Positions 20,063 to 32,420 of a DNA stretch of 64,000 bases are shown here, piece by piece (position 1 is the stretch's first letter; each line of letters begins with the position of its first letter). The notes under the pieces are model-generated. The model was not told the origin of the DNA and did no database searches. It saw nothing but the letters and a program-made list of their open reading frames with translations. Source of the stretch: Ctenosaura bakeri (taxonomy: Eukaryota > Chordata > Lepidosauria > Squamata > Iguanidae); assembly GCA_948474755.1 (NCBI GenBank), contig CAOLHI010001832.1, positions 62,001 to 126,000 of the forward strand, read 5' to 3'. The position numbers and the translations under genes were made by a program.

Positions 20063-22433
20063 AGTCCTGTTATTGATTTGTGGTGGCATAAATTGGAAGT
20101 AAGCAATCAGAACTCTCTTTTTAGGTTGTTACAGAGGTTGGAATTCTAATCACACAATGAGTAAAATACTTCCCCCAAAACTCATCTTGTAATCAGTACC
20201 TCTCCTCCTGCCCAACATGTCCATTTCCAAGTTATTAGAGAGCCAAAGGGTGAGCAGGGACATGTCTAGCTATTTTCCTGTTTGTGCTACAAGGACGTCT
20301 TCTGCAGGGAGTCCTGAGGAGATCCCCAAAGATGTCTGTCACAGCAGGTCCAGCCACAGGAAAATATCCAGATCCATTCCAACTCTTTCTTCCACTCTCT
20401 GGTAATATGGAAATGATAGCATTGGGTTTGGGTGTGCTGCTTACAATGTGAGTTTTTGACAGGTAGCATTGAGAAATGTAGTTATGTGATAAAGGGTCTC
20501 AGTTGTGGGTTTGATTTACTATCAGTGTAGACCCATTGAAGCAATGGGATTTATTTATGCCTTGACTTGTCATTTAACAATTGCTCCAGTAAGCTTACTC
20601 TAATTTTGAGTACCATTAAGATTCATGCCATTGTTCCAACTCATCTAAAGTCAAGTCACTGTCATTGACATTTCTAGACGTGGCCTCTGTAGTGGTGCAC
20701 AATTAGAGCCCCTTAGGGGTTTTCCCACTAAAGACAGAAGGAGAAGTGGACAAGTAGAGTTTCCAAAGGCTCATAACTAATAATTGGGAAAACCTTGTAG
20801 GGAATGCATGCATGACACAGAATAAATATACAAAGACATTGAAGCATATTTGTGATTTCCCTGACCTTTGTGGCCTTTTACTCTCCCAAGACAAGATCCA
20901 GGAATAACTTGTGCAAGTACTTGTATCTGCACCCAGATCACTTCCACAGAATTCTTGGCACCTACATACTATAGCAGAATAAGGATTAACCAAGGAGCAG
21001 AGTCACAGCTCTCTGTGTTGATTGTAGTGGCATTAGCCCTCTTCAGCTTATTTCAATCAGTGTAGACCCCTTGAAAAGAATGGGACCCATTAGTCTCCAC
21101 TTACATTAATTCCATAGATTACAGTGGGTCTATTCTATTTGGAATGAACATTGGATTTAACCCTTTATCTCTGTATGAGAGTTAAATGGAATGTATAATA
21201 TCCATTGAACAAAGACTTATTAGGTTACAAATGATATTAAATTGGCCCATAAAGCTTAAGAAAACCTGTAGTGAAATTCAATTTAAGAAACATCAAAAAT
21301 GTTAAAATGGTTACTTGGCTCTGTTGTTTTCCTCTTGGTATAGTTACATTTTGTTTCCATTCTGAAGGGAAAGTATTCTCAGAATGTGTTCCTTGTCCTC
21401 CAAGTGACCTGTCCAACACCTCAAATAAATTCCCAACAATGATCAATCTGTTGGTGCTGATGATGTCATTGGTACCAGCACCCATCCCTTTCCTTCCTGT
21501 GTTCTGACCAGCCAATGGCTTTTCTAGCATCTCACATTGCTTCCAAAGTGGCTCTGATGATGCCATTTGTTCCAGCACATACATCTTTCTTCTCGAGATC
21601 TAGTTGCTTAATGGATAACTTGTACTTCTGATTTTTTCTAAGCAGTGGGTATTCATTGGTGTGTAGGACATCACTGGAATCAGTAATGACATCCTCCTTT
21701 CTGGGAGTCTTGTCCCATTTCACAGCCATTTTTGAGGCTGAAACCCCATGGACAGCACACATTTCTTTGATGATAAGTTCTGTTGAATTTTGAGGGTTTT
21801 ATTTCTGAATAAGGATGGATAGGACTGGGCTGTAAAGTTTGCTTTGCCCATGCACACAAGTCAAAAGGATTACATTATCTTGGTTAAAATTTACTTGGAT
21901 CATCTAAAGCAGTGTTTCTCAGCCTTTGGTTTTTCAAATCTCCTGTGGTCCAGCACCTAGAAGCCCCAGCCAGCACAGTCAATTGTCAGAGACTTGGAGA
22001 AATGAAGTCCATCTGGAGGATCAAACACAGAATACTACTGAAGTAAGGAAGTATTAGTGCAAATGGTATAACATGTCATACAGGTAGGATAAATAGCTGC
22101 ATGCCTGAAGCAAACAACATTCTGTTGGCCTTCTTTTAATGATGCTGAAACCTACCTTTGGTTTAGGAGAAAGGTGAGATATAAACAAATACAATAAAAT
22201 AAATAACAGGGATTTCTTCTTGGCAGAATCACATGTCTTTGTACAGCCTCTTGCAGGTTTAGCCTTTTTTCATCTACATTTATTAGTGAGACCAAATTCT
22301 TGTTCAAAGCAAGATACTGCTCAGCTACTCCTCAAACTGAACCCTGGGCCAATCAAATTTCATGTTGGTTTCCAACATCTGCCTTGGGAATTAGTTTCCT
22401 GTCTCTTATGACACAGCTCCTTTAGCATCTCAG
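20063..22433. other. No gene supported; worn repeats
   Basis: GTGTAGACCCATTGAA and GTGTAGACCCCTTGAA at about 20525 and 21060 belong to a worn amniote repeat (GGGTCTACTC type). A hairpin repeat (GTTTCTCAGCC to AAGTCCATCTGGAGG) lies at 21910-22025. A LINE-like tail (GAGAAAGGTGAGATATAAAC) lies at 22165-22205. Minus-strand open frames at 21240-21762 are discussed as a finding. Confidence 0.45.
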
Positions 22434-22790
22434 GCTATTTCCACATGATGGGGCTATGCCACTTTGGGGACACAATGTCATCACTGGCCCATTGTCATCC
22501 TATCCCCAAGTTTCACGCTCGTGTGTGGAATTGCAAGCGCAAAAATATATTTTGCGCCTGCAATTGTGGAGCACTCCTGTACTTACTATCATGCAGAAGG
22601 GCAGGGAAGTGCAATGGTGACACTTCCTTCCATAGTACAGCAGGGGAAAGAGCCTGGCTGTGCTGCAGGGCCATCACACTCCCTTTGTCAGGGAGCCGGT
22701 GAGGTACAGAGGGGAGCGTTCCTGTCGCACTTCCTTCCCTGGAGGACTGCTGCAAGATGATGCACGAGGACGTTATCATCCAGAAATGGC
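22434..22790 (-). mobile_element. 357-bp non-autonomous DNA transposon, larger GGCC-terminus group
   Basis: The ends are GCTATTTCCAC and CCAGAAATGGC, with flanks CTCAG and CTCAC. Read on the minus strand it has a hairpin (22605-22611 with 22621-22627), then GTAAGT (22586-22581), then a long hairpin at 22565-22529 with an eight-base GCGCAAAA/TTTTGCGC core and AATTGCA outer arms. The order is the same as at 9591-9999. Confidence 0.75.
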
Positions 22791-23061
22791 CTCACTTTCT
22801 ATCACTGTCTCATGCTAAGATGGGTATGCTATGTTGCTTCCCTTACATAGTACCATTCCTACCATAACCACCTAATATCAAACCACACTACCTTGGGCTA
22901 TAAGAAAATTATATTTGGTAAGTCATAGTTGGTTACTGTTGCAAAGTAAAGCTTCTCCAAATTGGTCTTATGGTTGTTTGTCACCATGATCATGAAATGA
23001 CAGTTCCACACAAATGATTACTTTTTATGATTTTCATTAGAATCTGTTATCACTATTGCTG
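22791..23061. other. No gene seen
   Basis: Nothing recognised. Confidence 0.5.
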
Positions 23062-23252
23062 TCTTTGTTGTTGTTTGCCTTCAAGTAGTTTCCAACTTCT
23101 ATGGCAAACCTATCATGGGGTTTTCTGGGGCTGAGAGTGTGTGACACACCCAAGGTCACCCAGTGGGTTTCCATGGCCAAGCAGGGAAAAGTTCTGGCCT
23201 CCAGGATCACAGTCCAACACTCAAACCACTACTCCATGCTGGCTCTCAAGAG
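23062..23252 (-). repeat. Sauria-type SINE, minus strand
   Basis: Tail TGTTGTTTGCCTTCAAGTAG, then GGGGTTTTCTGGGGCTGAG, and head CTACTCCATGCTGGCTC. Confidence 0.85.
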
Positions 23253-24032
23253 TGTGTTACTAATAACACATTAATGCTGCTATATCATTTAGCCAAACTT
23301 CTTTGTGGTTTAGCTAACCCTTGAACATTCACTGGGTTAATCACTGGCTTGAATCACATCATGCTTCAAGGGAGAAAGGGAGTGAGGTATTCCAAGAATA
23401 TCAACTAATTTCTAATTGCTCTTGATGGTTGTGAGGTGTGTGTTTCCTCCTTCAAACTGCTATAAGGCATGCAATTAATTAAATTACCCGGTCATTGATA
23501 AACGGTTGCAGGGTAAAGAGATAAAACATTTTTGCATGGGAAGAATAAACACTGGCACCTCATCAGAGAATGTCAAAGCTCTAAGATTTTCAGGAGTTTT
23601 CCCACTAACTTTGCTGGTGCATTTGGTGGGAACAAGAACGAGAGCCTTTTTGGTGTCTACTTTCAGTCTTTGTAACTCTCTTCTTACAGAGGCTAGGATG
23701 GCTTCTTCTTTGCTCTCCTTCTGCCAGCAAGTGAAAACATTCCCTCAGGTTTTTACAGGTTGACTATTATGTCCCTTCAACTATATGCTGTGCTGTTTGG
23801 TTGATTTGTACGTGCATTTTAAAATTAATTTTAATAGTTTTAACTTTACAACTTAATTTCTTTAAAAATAACTTCTATATTTATACTTTTTAATGATGTG
23901 TTTCTCTAGTTTTTCATCTGTACTGTTTTTAATAAATTGTAACCCACCCTGGGCCACTTTGTAAATAAATTATAAGCTACCATGAGCCATCTTGGGGGAA
24001 ATGTGAGATATATATTAATAACAACAACAACA
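23253..24032. other. No gene; LINE-like 3' end at the right edge
   Basis: CCACCCTGGGCC and GGGGGAAATGTGAGATATA at 23940-24012, followed by an ACA-rich tail, resemble 3' ends of L2/CR1-type LINEs in reptiles. The rest holds short open frames only. Confidence 0.45.
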
Positions 24033-24205
24033 AATCTTCTCCTTCTCCTCCTTCCTCCTCCTCCTCCTTCTCCTCCTTCTACTCTTTCCTCCCTCCTCCT
24101 TCTCTTCCTTCTCCTCCCTCTTCTCCTCCTCCTTCCTCCTCCCTTTCCCTCTCCTCCTCCTCCTCCTCCTCCCCCCTCCTTCCCTCCTCCTCCTCCTCCT
24201 CCTCC
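24033..24205. repeat. (TCC)n/(CTT)n homopyrimidine tract
   Basis: About 170 bases are almost pure C and T on the plus strand, a homopurine-homopyrimidine tract. It gives a long but meaningless Pro/Leu/Ser open frame. The tract resumes at 25126 beyond an inserted LTR. Confidence 0.9.
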
Positions 24206-25125
24206 TGTTCCCTGATTTCTTGGGGTCCCTTCAATATGCTCCATGTAAGGAAGAGTGGGGACTTAAAAGAGTACAAGTGGTGCCAATAAGAGAGGCAAGG
24301 TAACCTAGCGGGGTCTTTTTACCCAGTTTTTTCGGGGTCAGGCCAGGCCAGAAACCAGTCAAAAGTATCAAGTAAATGATTTTATTGAATGAAAATGTTC
24401 ACACACTCACCAATCCAATCACTCACACACTCATACAAGACCTATTAAGAAACAAAAGAGTGGAAAAATTGGATAGAGGACTCAGAGAGGAATTGTAGAT
24501 GGGGTGATACTGCACCTCTCCTGAAGTCCTAGGTCTGGGAAACAGCTAGCAAAGTGGAACTCAGCAAAAAGGACAGCTGAGGGAATTACTCAACTAACAG
24601 AGAAACAGTCTGCTAGCATGGCAGGGAGTTCTCCAGAGAAATTCTCAAAAACTAGGACTAGTTGTAGGGGAAAATGTACCTCAAGGGCAAATCCTCTCCC
24701 AGGGAGAACAATAGGCACCACAAAGGAAAGGAAGCTCCACAATGGCAACTCATTTTACATGATGATTTTATGATGTGTTTGCAATGTTTCAGGATCTCCA
24801 GTTGCAAGGGGTTGTAGTGTAAATTTATGTAGATGGTCCTTGCCTTGGATGGTTTTCCAGAATCATAAGTACTCAACTTGGGGAAAACACGCTACTTCCC
24901 TCAAGTTGGCTCCTCTGTGGCTGAGGACCCTTTGTTTACCGTGAGTTTGCACAGCTTGAGGTCTCCTTGGGCTACGTGACTGGGGATTTTACTGGCCTGA
25001 CCTAGTTCTCGGTCATTTGACCGTTGCTGCCTACGTGCTCATCCGGGCAACCTCTCTGGCATGATAAATTATATTTAATATTAAAAATTGTGGACCCCAA
25101 GATAGGGTGTACCAGTGCGGTAACA
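24206..25125 (-). mobile_element. Solo LTR (920 bp), TGTTACC family, inside a TCC tract
   Basis: It starts TGTTCCCTGA and ends GCGGTAACA, with CTCC on both sides. That duplication is uninformative because the target is a TCC repeat, but the flanking repeat itself shows a clean insertion. The first 170 bp, through the reversed polyadenylation signal at GATTTTATTGAATG, are homologous to the copies at 14379 and 17128. The rest is strongly diverged, so this is another subfamily. Confidence 0.8.
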
Positions 25126-25150
25126 CTCCTCCTCCTCCTCCTCCTCCTCC
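25126..25150. repeat. Continuation of the (TCC)n tract
   Basis: CTCC repeats resume directly after the LTR end. Confidence 0.85.
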
Positions 25151-25551
25151 TTCTTTTTCAGTAAATCATCTGAATTCCAATAGTTCTGATTTTCTAAACT
25201 TTTAATAATATATCTTAATCAAATGTTGGGTTTTGTAGAACAGAACATGAGTATCATTGTGGAAAGGAAGAACCTGATCAGTTGACTCAAAGTAACTCTT
25301 TCAGTTCAGGACAACCTCTGCTGGTCATCTCTGGCTGGGACTTTTTTTGGAGGAACTATTTGATCCAGAACAAGTGCTGGTTTGTGCCACTGTAGAATGG
25401 AATTCTGCTTAGTCTGACTTGTGATGCAGTTTTCCAAGTGTATCTGAGCTAATAGAGGAATATGTGGCTGGTATATTGGGATTTTTTTTCTGAAGGAAAC
25501 CAGGATTCAAATCCCTACTCAGTCATAGATTTGGGAAGGATAATTAGAGAA
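25151..25551. other. No gene seen
   Basis: Nothing recognised. Confidence 0.5.
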
Positions 25552-25760
25552 AGGCAGCATGGTGTAGTGTTGCGAGTGTTGGACTACAACTCTGGAGACC
25601 TGGTTCGATTCCCCACTTGGCAATGGAAGCTCATTGGGTCAACTTGGGCACATCACACACTCTCAATCCCAGAAAACCCTGTGATAGGTTCACTTTAGGA
25701 TTGCCATTAGTCAGAAATTACTTGAAGGCACACAACAACAATGACAACAACAACAACAGG
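25552..25760 (+). repeat. Sauria-type SINE, plus strand
   Basis: Head GGCAGCATGGTGTAGTG, box CTCTGGAGACCTGGTTCG, tail TACTTGAAGGCACACAAC with an (ACA)n end. There is a deletion in the body. Confidence 0.85.
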
Positions 25761-25879
25761 ATAATTAGATAAGCTGCATTAACCACAATAATATAAACCT
25801 GTAATGTAGAAGAGTTTTATATAGCACTATGCCTTTCAAGAATGAGCTACATAAGCTACATGAAGAAAATACCAGTCTA

Positions 25880-26545
25880 CATCACTGACTGACTCAGACT
25901 TAAGTTGCTTCAGTGACTCGACTCAGGAATAAATGATGCACTGACTCGATTCGACTTGATACTTGTATATTTTTAGTGACTGACTTGCTGCTCTTGGTTC
26001 ATAACACCTGTTCATAATACATCCATTCAGAAACCTTACAACTTTGAACAACGCTTCCATCTCTGTTTGCCTAATGGTCACATGACAACCTTTCTCAAGC
26101 CCAAAGCGTGGGCGCATTTCTCGCAGGGAATGAGCAAATGGGTTAGGCAATGGGCTTGAGGGGGAAGGATCCTTCCTTCTAAAGCTTTTGAAGCTTCAGT
26201 CATGGGGAGTAAGAAAGATCCTATTCTCCACTTCTGAAAAATCTTCCAGCTTCAGAAATGGGAAGTAAGAAGGATCCTATTCCCCACTTGCGAAGCTGCA
26301 GATGGCAAAATCACAAGTGTGGAGGGCTGACTCTGCTTAAATCGTTAAAACTGACTTTATTTGACTCTGTCAAAACATTCTGTACTATAGATTGGGGTAT
26401 AAGTTGGCTCCCAGACTTGCAACTTGACTTGCAACTTGACTTGAAAGTATCTTCAAGGATTTGAGACTTGACTTGAGACTTGAAGGTAGAGACTTGAGAC
26501 TTAGAGTAAAAGACTTAAATATATCACTGGAAAATACTAGTCCTG
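25880..26545. repeat. Unnamed element with gactt-rich ends and an internal duplication
   Basis: Both ends are rich in GACTCGACT or GACTTGAGACTTG motifs. The left end reads ATCACTGACTGACTCAG and the right ends AAATATATCACTGG, so CAGTGA/TCACTG blocks face each other near the borders. Inside, AGCTTCAG..GGGAGTAAGAA is repeated (26190-26240 and 26242-26300). It may be a worn DNA transposon; the borders are uncertain. Confidence 0.4.
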
Positions 26546-28430
26546 CCTTTAATTGTCAAGAGTACTTTGCTTTCTTTACCAGTGGCAACATCACAGAGGA
26601 GCTAATCATTTTACAGCCATTTGCTGAGACTGATTTAAGTCATTCTTAAATTAGCTTGTTTGCATTCTTGTTTATCACTTGTATATGTTTTGTCAACTCC
26701 TCTTTTAAGGCTGAATATACAAGATATTGTCATAAAATAATCTGCCAGGCTTTCATTGAAGAAGGAAACATCTTCATGGAATGGCAATATTTTATTCAAG
26801 CAGGACAGGAAAGGGAAGGTCTGTAGCTTCTAGCAATAACCACCATCTGAAAGCAAAACTCCACACACAACATGGGATCGTGCTACCCTTAACTACTTTT
26901 GGAAAGCAGATGACCCTTCCTACATCTTAACTTTCAGATTTCCCACAGCACTATCTTTACTCTTAAACTTCCCATAGCACATTATCACAGGCATGGGCAA
27001 CTACATACAGTCCTCAGCTACTCTCCCTACATCTCTGCTGATCAACATCATCTGGGTAGCCGGGAAGAGTCTGCTATAAACAGCTCCAGGGCAGCTGTCT
27101 TGGAGGAGATTTCTAGGGGAGGTCCATGCTTTAAAGTGTGCTTCCAGCATTCCCAATACAATACAACAACTAAAATTGCTGTTTTGCTACTAGGGATGAA
27201 AATCTTCATGTTGTCCTCACATGGAATAATGGATAGTTTCATAGTATTCTCTGCACTGCAGGGAGAATATTAAAATTGCTGCACAGTTTTCTGTCAACGT
27301 TTGCAGTTTGAGAAGTCTTTGGGGGAATTATTTTGCACAAAAGTGCATGTGAATTTTCCATGCAAAATGCACTGTCTGGAATCCTGTTGGTGACTTACCC
27401 AGTGTGTAACTACAGAAGTAAATGCGTGTTTTGGAATGTTGCACAAGCATAGCAATAGCAGTTACATTTCTATACCACTTATCAGTGCTAAACACTCCCT
27501 AAGCAGTTTACAATGTGTTTTTTAGTTAATTGCCCCTAACAAGCTGGGTACTCATTTCACTGACCTACAGAAAGATGGAAAGCTGAGTCAACTTGGAGCC
27601 CTGCAGGATCAAATTCGCAATGTTGTGGTTGTAGTACTGGCATTTAACCACTATGCCAGCAGGGCTCACAGATTTATTACCTTTTCATGAAACTTCTACT
27701 CTCATCCCCAAGACAGTTATGAACACCCAGGCAACAGAGAAATGCCAATTGCAGTTTGGATTGCATCAGCAAGCGCAAGTGTACATATATATCTTCACAT
27801 CTGTACTTTTATGTATGCACATATGGCTCTAACCTGCCATCCAGCAGGACATGCAGCCATTAGGTCCAAAAAGGTTGTCCACACAGCTCTAAATGGTTAC
27901 TGATAGATGGAACTCACCAAACAGAAATTTACTGGTGGTAAATATACATTAAGTTGGGTGGTTTCCACTGGCATGGTGGATCAATGATAGGGTGAACTTC
28001 TGGCCCTTTATTTGAAGGGTTGTCTGGCCAAACTCCAGTTTAAAATATTTTATTAATTTAATATCCTGCAACGTCCCTGCCCCCAACTTAAAACAGATAT
28101 TGAAATAATTGCTCATGAACAGTTAGCACCAGGATATCCTCTTCCCCACTATGAAGTGAGATATATTGCATTGTTATTGAAATGTAATTGTTTCTTAAAT
28201 TTGCCTCTATAACTGCAGATTAAGACATTCAAATTTTATGCAGATCTATACTTTTTCTTTCTCTTCTGCAGTGATGTATTTTCTTTCAGGGACTGAGTTG
28301 TATATAAGTGGCCTGCTAGCTACTGAAAATAGAAATATATTGAAACCAGTGGGACAGCATTAAGCTTTCCATTTCAAAATGTCTCATTTTTGTAATGCTA
28401 GAACCAGTATGTCTTCAGTCAAGTGTAGGA
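26546..28430. other. No gene; one worn squamate repeat
   Basis: At 27451-27668 AGCAATAGCAGTTACATTTC through GCTGAGTCAACTTGGAGCC to TAACCACTATGCCAGCAGGG matches an interspersed repeat pattern common in squamates (LINE-derived or tRNA-like; not assigned). The remainder is unremarkable. Confidence 0.45.
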
Positions 28431-28545
28431 ATTCTGCAGCTGATGATGTTGGACAGCAAGTTCCAGAAGCTTTAACTGCTAGCAAATTATGAGGAATGCT
28501 GGGAGTCATAGTCCAACAACATTTAGAGAGCTGCAGGGCTCCCAA
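28431..28545. repeat. Old amniote hairpin repeat, CATCTGGAG type
   Basis: TGATGTTGGACAGCAAGTTCC faces GGGAGTCATAGTCCAACAAC, the foldback arms of a repeat widespread in amniotes. An (AATC)n run follows at 28555-28575. Confidence 0.5.
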
Positions 28546-28654
28546 CCCTGCCTTCAATCAATCAATCAATCAATCCAGAAATAAATCAACGGAATTGGTA
28601 ACAAATAAAGTTATATTTGAGAGGGCTTGAACAAGGGGTATGAAAAGGGTTTGC

Positions 28655-28830
28655 GTGTGTGCCTTCAAGTCACCTGCTGACTTATAGTGATCCCATAGGG
28701 TTTTCTTAGCAGAAAGGAATACTCAGAGGAGGTTTTCCTAGTTCCTTCCTCTGAAATGTAGCGTTTAGCACCTATTCATCATTGGTGGTCTCCCATCCAA
28801 GTACCAACCAGGTACCTGCACTATAAGTAG
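28655..28830 (-). repeat. 5S rRNA-derived SINE, minus strand
   Basis: The start GTGCCTTCAAGTCACCTG is the reversed tail. The end GGTCTCCCATCCAAGTACC is the reverse complement of the 5S rRNA internal promoter region. It is not a 5S gene: the remaining 5S sequence is missing and a SINE body is attached. Confidence 0.8.
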
Positions 28831-28934
28831 TCTCTTGTTTGTGTACATGCCAAGATTTCCATTTACTTAGGATAAAGGAGTTCAATTATGGTTTTGATTG
28901 TGATTAATCCTGCTGCTGCTGCTATTGTTGTTGT

Positions 28935-29130
28935 TGTTGCCATTGTTGTTGTGTGCCTTTAAATCACTTCTGACTTATGTGACTGTAAGGCAAATCAATC
29001 ACACACTCTGGGGCTGAAGGTATATGATGTACACAAAGTCACCCAGTGGGTTTCCATGGCCAAGTAGGGAATCAAATCCTGGTCTCCAGAGTTGTAGTCC
29101 AATGCTCAAAACACTACAAAATTCTACCTC
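28935..29130 (-). repeat. Sauria-type SINE, minus strand
   Basis: A (TTG)n lead, GTGTGCCTTTAAATCACTTC, then CACCCAGTGGGTTTCC and GGTCTCCAGAGTTGTAGTCC. Confidence 0.85.
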
Positions 29131-29239
29131 TCAACCTTGCTTCTACTAATACTTTATCTATTGGTACTAGAACTACAGCTAGTACCACTACTAGGTCTAG
29201 TCTTGCTAGTGTTCAAATACTTAAGATGGTTTTTCTTTA

Positions 29240-29636
29240 TAGAATCATAGAATCACAGAGTTGGAAGAGACCACAGGGGCCATCCAGTCCAACCCCCTGC
29301 TATGCAGGAACACACATCAGAGCACTCCCAACAGATGGCCATCCAGCCTCTGCTTAAAAACTTCCAAAGAAGGAGACTCCACCACACTCTGAAACAGCAT
29401 ATTCCACTGCTGGACAGCTCTGACCATCAGAAAGTTCTTCCTGAGGTTCAGATGGAATCTCTTTTCCTGCAGTTTGAATCCATTGCTCCTTGTCCTAGTC
29501 TCTAGAGCAGCGGAAAACAAGCTCGTTCCCTCCTTCACATGACATCCCTTCAAATATTTAAACATGGTTATCATGTCCCCTCTTAACCTTCTCTTCTGCA
29601 GTCTAAACATGCCCAGCTCCCTAAGCCCTATCCTGC
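29240..29636 (-). mobile_element. CR1 LINE 3' fragment, minus strand
   Basis: It begins TAGAATCATAGAATCACAG and runs through CCATCCAGTCCAACCCCCTG to CCCTCTTAACCTTCTCTTC. The minus-strand open frame (29793-29317) contains the CR1 ORF2 C-terminal pattern: a KRRLRGDMI motif, then a Leu/Arg-rich region and an EVFKQRLDGHL end. It is 87% or so like the block at 16735-17127 by eye. Confidence 0.9.
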
Positions 29637-30542
29637 ACATATTTCTGCCAATATATCTGCATTTATTTTCAATATCCTTGTCATCTGCTAGGGTAAAGCA
29701 TTCAGAGCAATTTGCAGTTAGATACCACTCAGGAGCAAATCTTTTTTGCATCAGAGACTGAACACTGTTGCAAATAGATTCTGTATGTGTCAATGCTCAT
29801 TGCTAGAGCTGAAAAGGTTATAGAGATTATGTATTACAGAGAAACAAATCTCACCTTCATGCCAGATCTTGTGAATCCTTCTTTATTAAACTATGACTCC
29901 AAGAATCCTGCAGCCATTATGACTGGCCATGTTAGCTGGGTTTTGGGAAGAACTGTAGGTGGTGGTGGGGACGCTTTTCCAAGATTTGCTTCACATATAC
30001 GTTGAAAGGAATTTAACTGGGTGTAACACACCAGGAAAGAGAATGTAGGGTTGTGACACAATGGAAAGTATGCAAGACAAGCAAGAAAATATTATGCCGA
30101 GGATAATTAGGCACAGGACAGAATGGTCAGGAGCATAGTTGTCTGGTGCCAACATTTTTGGAATGCTTCATTTGGTAATCTTGCAAAAAGAATATTATGG
30201 ATCTGCTACTAAGTACAGAAAATGGAAATGAGTCTTTATCATGTGGGGAAAATGCACAAACACAATGTTTTCCCACTCATAAAACTAGAAACTTCCCCCA
30301 CCCCATGACTGGTTATCCATTCAGGATAGAGGAAAGATATTGTTGTTAGTCAAATCAGTGGCTGATAAGTCTTCTGTTTGCTAAATGGAGCTTGTGTGTT
30401 CAGAAGTATGAATACTAGTTTTGGGGGAAGGGGAGAGCAGGCCTTCAGGCCCTGCTTGTAGTTTCCTGAAAATGTTCAAAAACAGGATGCTGGGCAAGAC
30501 AAACCCTTGGGCTGATCCAGAGAATCTCCTCTTTACTCTCAG
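29637..30542. other. No gene; a worn hairpin repeat
   Basis: ACTATGACTCCAAGAATCC near 29890 belongs to the old ACTCCCAGAATCC hairpin family. Nothing else was recognised. Confidence 0.45.
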
Positions 30543-30657
30543 GTCATTTCCGCATTAGAGTGTTACAGTGCTATGATTCCACTTTCAACATCCTATGGAA
30601 TTCTGGGGTTGGGGAAAGTGGAATAATAGCACTACAACATTCTAGTGCGGAAATGGC
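30543..30657. mobile_element. 115-bp foldback MITE with an internal deletion
   Basis: The ends are GTCATTTCCGC and GCGGAAATGGC, with flanks CTCAG and CTCAT (four of five). The centre is deleted. Confidence 0.85.
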
Positions 30658-30662
30658 CTCAT

Positions 30663-32355
30663 GCTTTTAACTTCAGATAGTAATGTGCCTCCTGTACATT
30701 GTATGGAACACATTTGCATGTATGTATGTACAGATCACCTGTTCTTTGTCCCATTATTTCAAAATACCCTGATGCTCTTATTTAAAGCCAGAGGTACTAT
30801 GGAAACTAGCAAGAGCAGCAATTTAATCAAGCAATTTTGATAAGGGCCATTTAATTTTTTTGAGTGTTCATGTTTCTCAGAAGACGAGATGACAAGCCTA
30901 ATCTCTAATTATTGGTGGCCCAAAGGGGTCAAAGACTTTGCAGTCTCCCTGCACTTTTCCTTTCACGTATCAATTTATATAATTAATTGCATCTAATAAA
31001 TTATGGTCTTTTATATTTAGTGAAGGCCACTTGCATCTCAGTATTATGCACTATACTTTCATGTTGCATGTTTTCTTCACCCACCACTTGATGAGAAAAT
31101 ATGGCAAAATAATTCTCATTAGGATAGGCCATGGCAGGAAGATTGGGTGGAGGAGTGGTGGTGAGAGAGGAACTCTGTACAGTGCAGGAACCACAGTAGC
31201 ACAGCAGGGCCTGGATTGAGACCTGCTTCCAAATGTCTTGAAACAGCCTTCCTGTAGGACTACAATTCCTACCATCACTACACAAATTCCCACCATCATA
31301 GCACAAGGGGGATGAGAAGCAAAACAGCCCAACACTTCTAGAGGGTGCTCTCCTGGGGAAAATGCCTTGGACCGTGTGCAATCATTGTAAAAGAAATAAA
31401 TCTTTCCTTCCTTTTCCTTTTTTACATTCATGTCTTATGCTTATGCTTCTTAAGCTATCTGATGTGCTGGTCCAGCAAGCCTGTCCCCCACTCCCATGTG
31501 CCCTGACCAGATGAGCACAATGGCTGGCACCCTTTTGGTGAATTAACAGTGGTGTAAGTTGAACTTATGCCACTGCAACTCATTGCTTTGACCATTGCAG
31601 AGATTAGAATACTCTACTGAATACGCAGTTACCAATATCTCCCCATCCCAACTCACTTATTCTCAGCTGCAGCCTCCTGGTCAGTGGACAGCAGGGGTTG
31701 CTGCAGACAAGCTATTTTCCTACAGCTGGATGCAAAGCAATGACATCATCTGTAAGGACCTCTGGAGGATGGTTGCAGGTCCCTGCGGATGCCTGTGGTC
31801 CCTGTAGATGCCTGTGGCTGTTGCTGTGTGTCTGGCTATAGGAAAACAGCTGGATGCTTGAAGCCTGCTACATCCCACACTGAATGAATTATTCTTATTC
31901 AAGAACACAAAATACAAATCTGTACTTCTTGTTGCTGAATGAGGATAATTCATCCCCATACGTCCAGAGTTACAAGTAAAATTTCCTGGTCAAGGTAAGT
32001 GGCTTCCAGGAACTGCCAGAAGCTTCAGGAAGGCAAATATTTTGTCTGACATGCCTCTTGCACCACACTAATCTTGGCTGGAAAAGATGGTTTTTATTTA
32101 TCTATTTTATAAACTACTAGTGTATATACCTGATGTTGCCCAGGATTTTATTTTCTCATAGGTAATACTTGTTAGAAAGATTTGAGATCCTGTGTCTCTA
32201 ATTCCCCAAACTGTCTTGTCTAGTACCTGTAACTTTTCCCCGTATTCCCCAATCCAATCTGTATTCAGAGTTATTAATATATACAGGTTGGGTTCCTGAG
32301 GGAATGCACTGCCCTCCTCCTTGCTGCTAGGCCTCATCTCCATAGCAACAGACCT
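30663..32355. other. No gene seen
   Basis: Open frames on both strands at 31000-31430 lack recognisable motifs. Nothing else was recognised. Confidence 0.45.
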
Positions 32356-32420
32356 GAGCTCTCTGGCTGAGAATTCTAAAGGCCCCTCCCCAAACTGCAA
32401 ACCCCAGGATTCCATAGAAT
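32356..32420. mobile_element. Fragment of the asymmetric foldback MITE
   Basis: Only the central and right-inner block remains: GAGCTCTCTGGCTGAGAATT then AAACCCCAGGATTCCATAG. Confidence 0.75.

Noticed and set aside
23982..24244. Proline/leucine-rich or glycine/glutamate-rich open frames
   Set aside because: They are translations of the (TCC)n tract.
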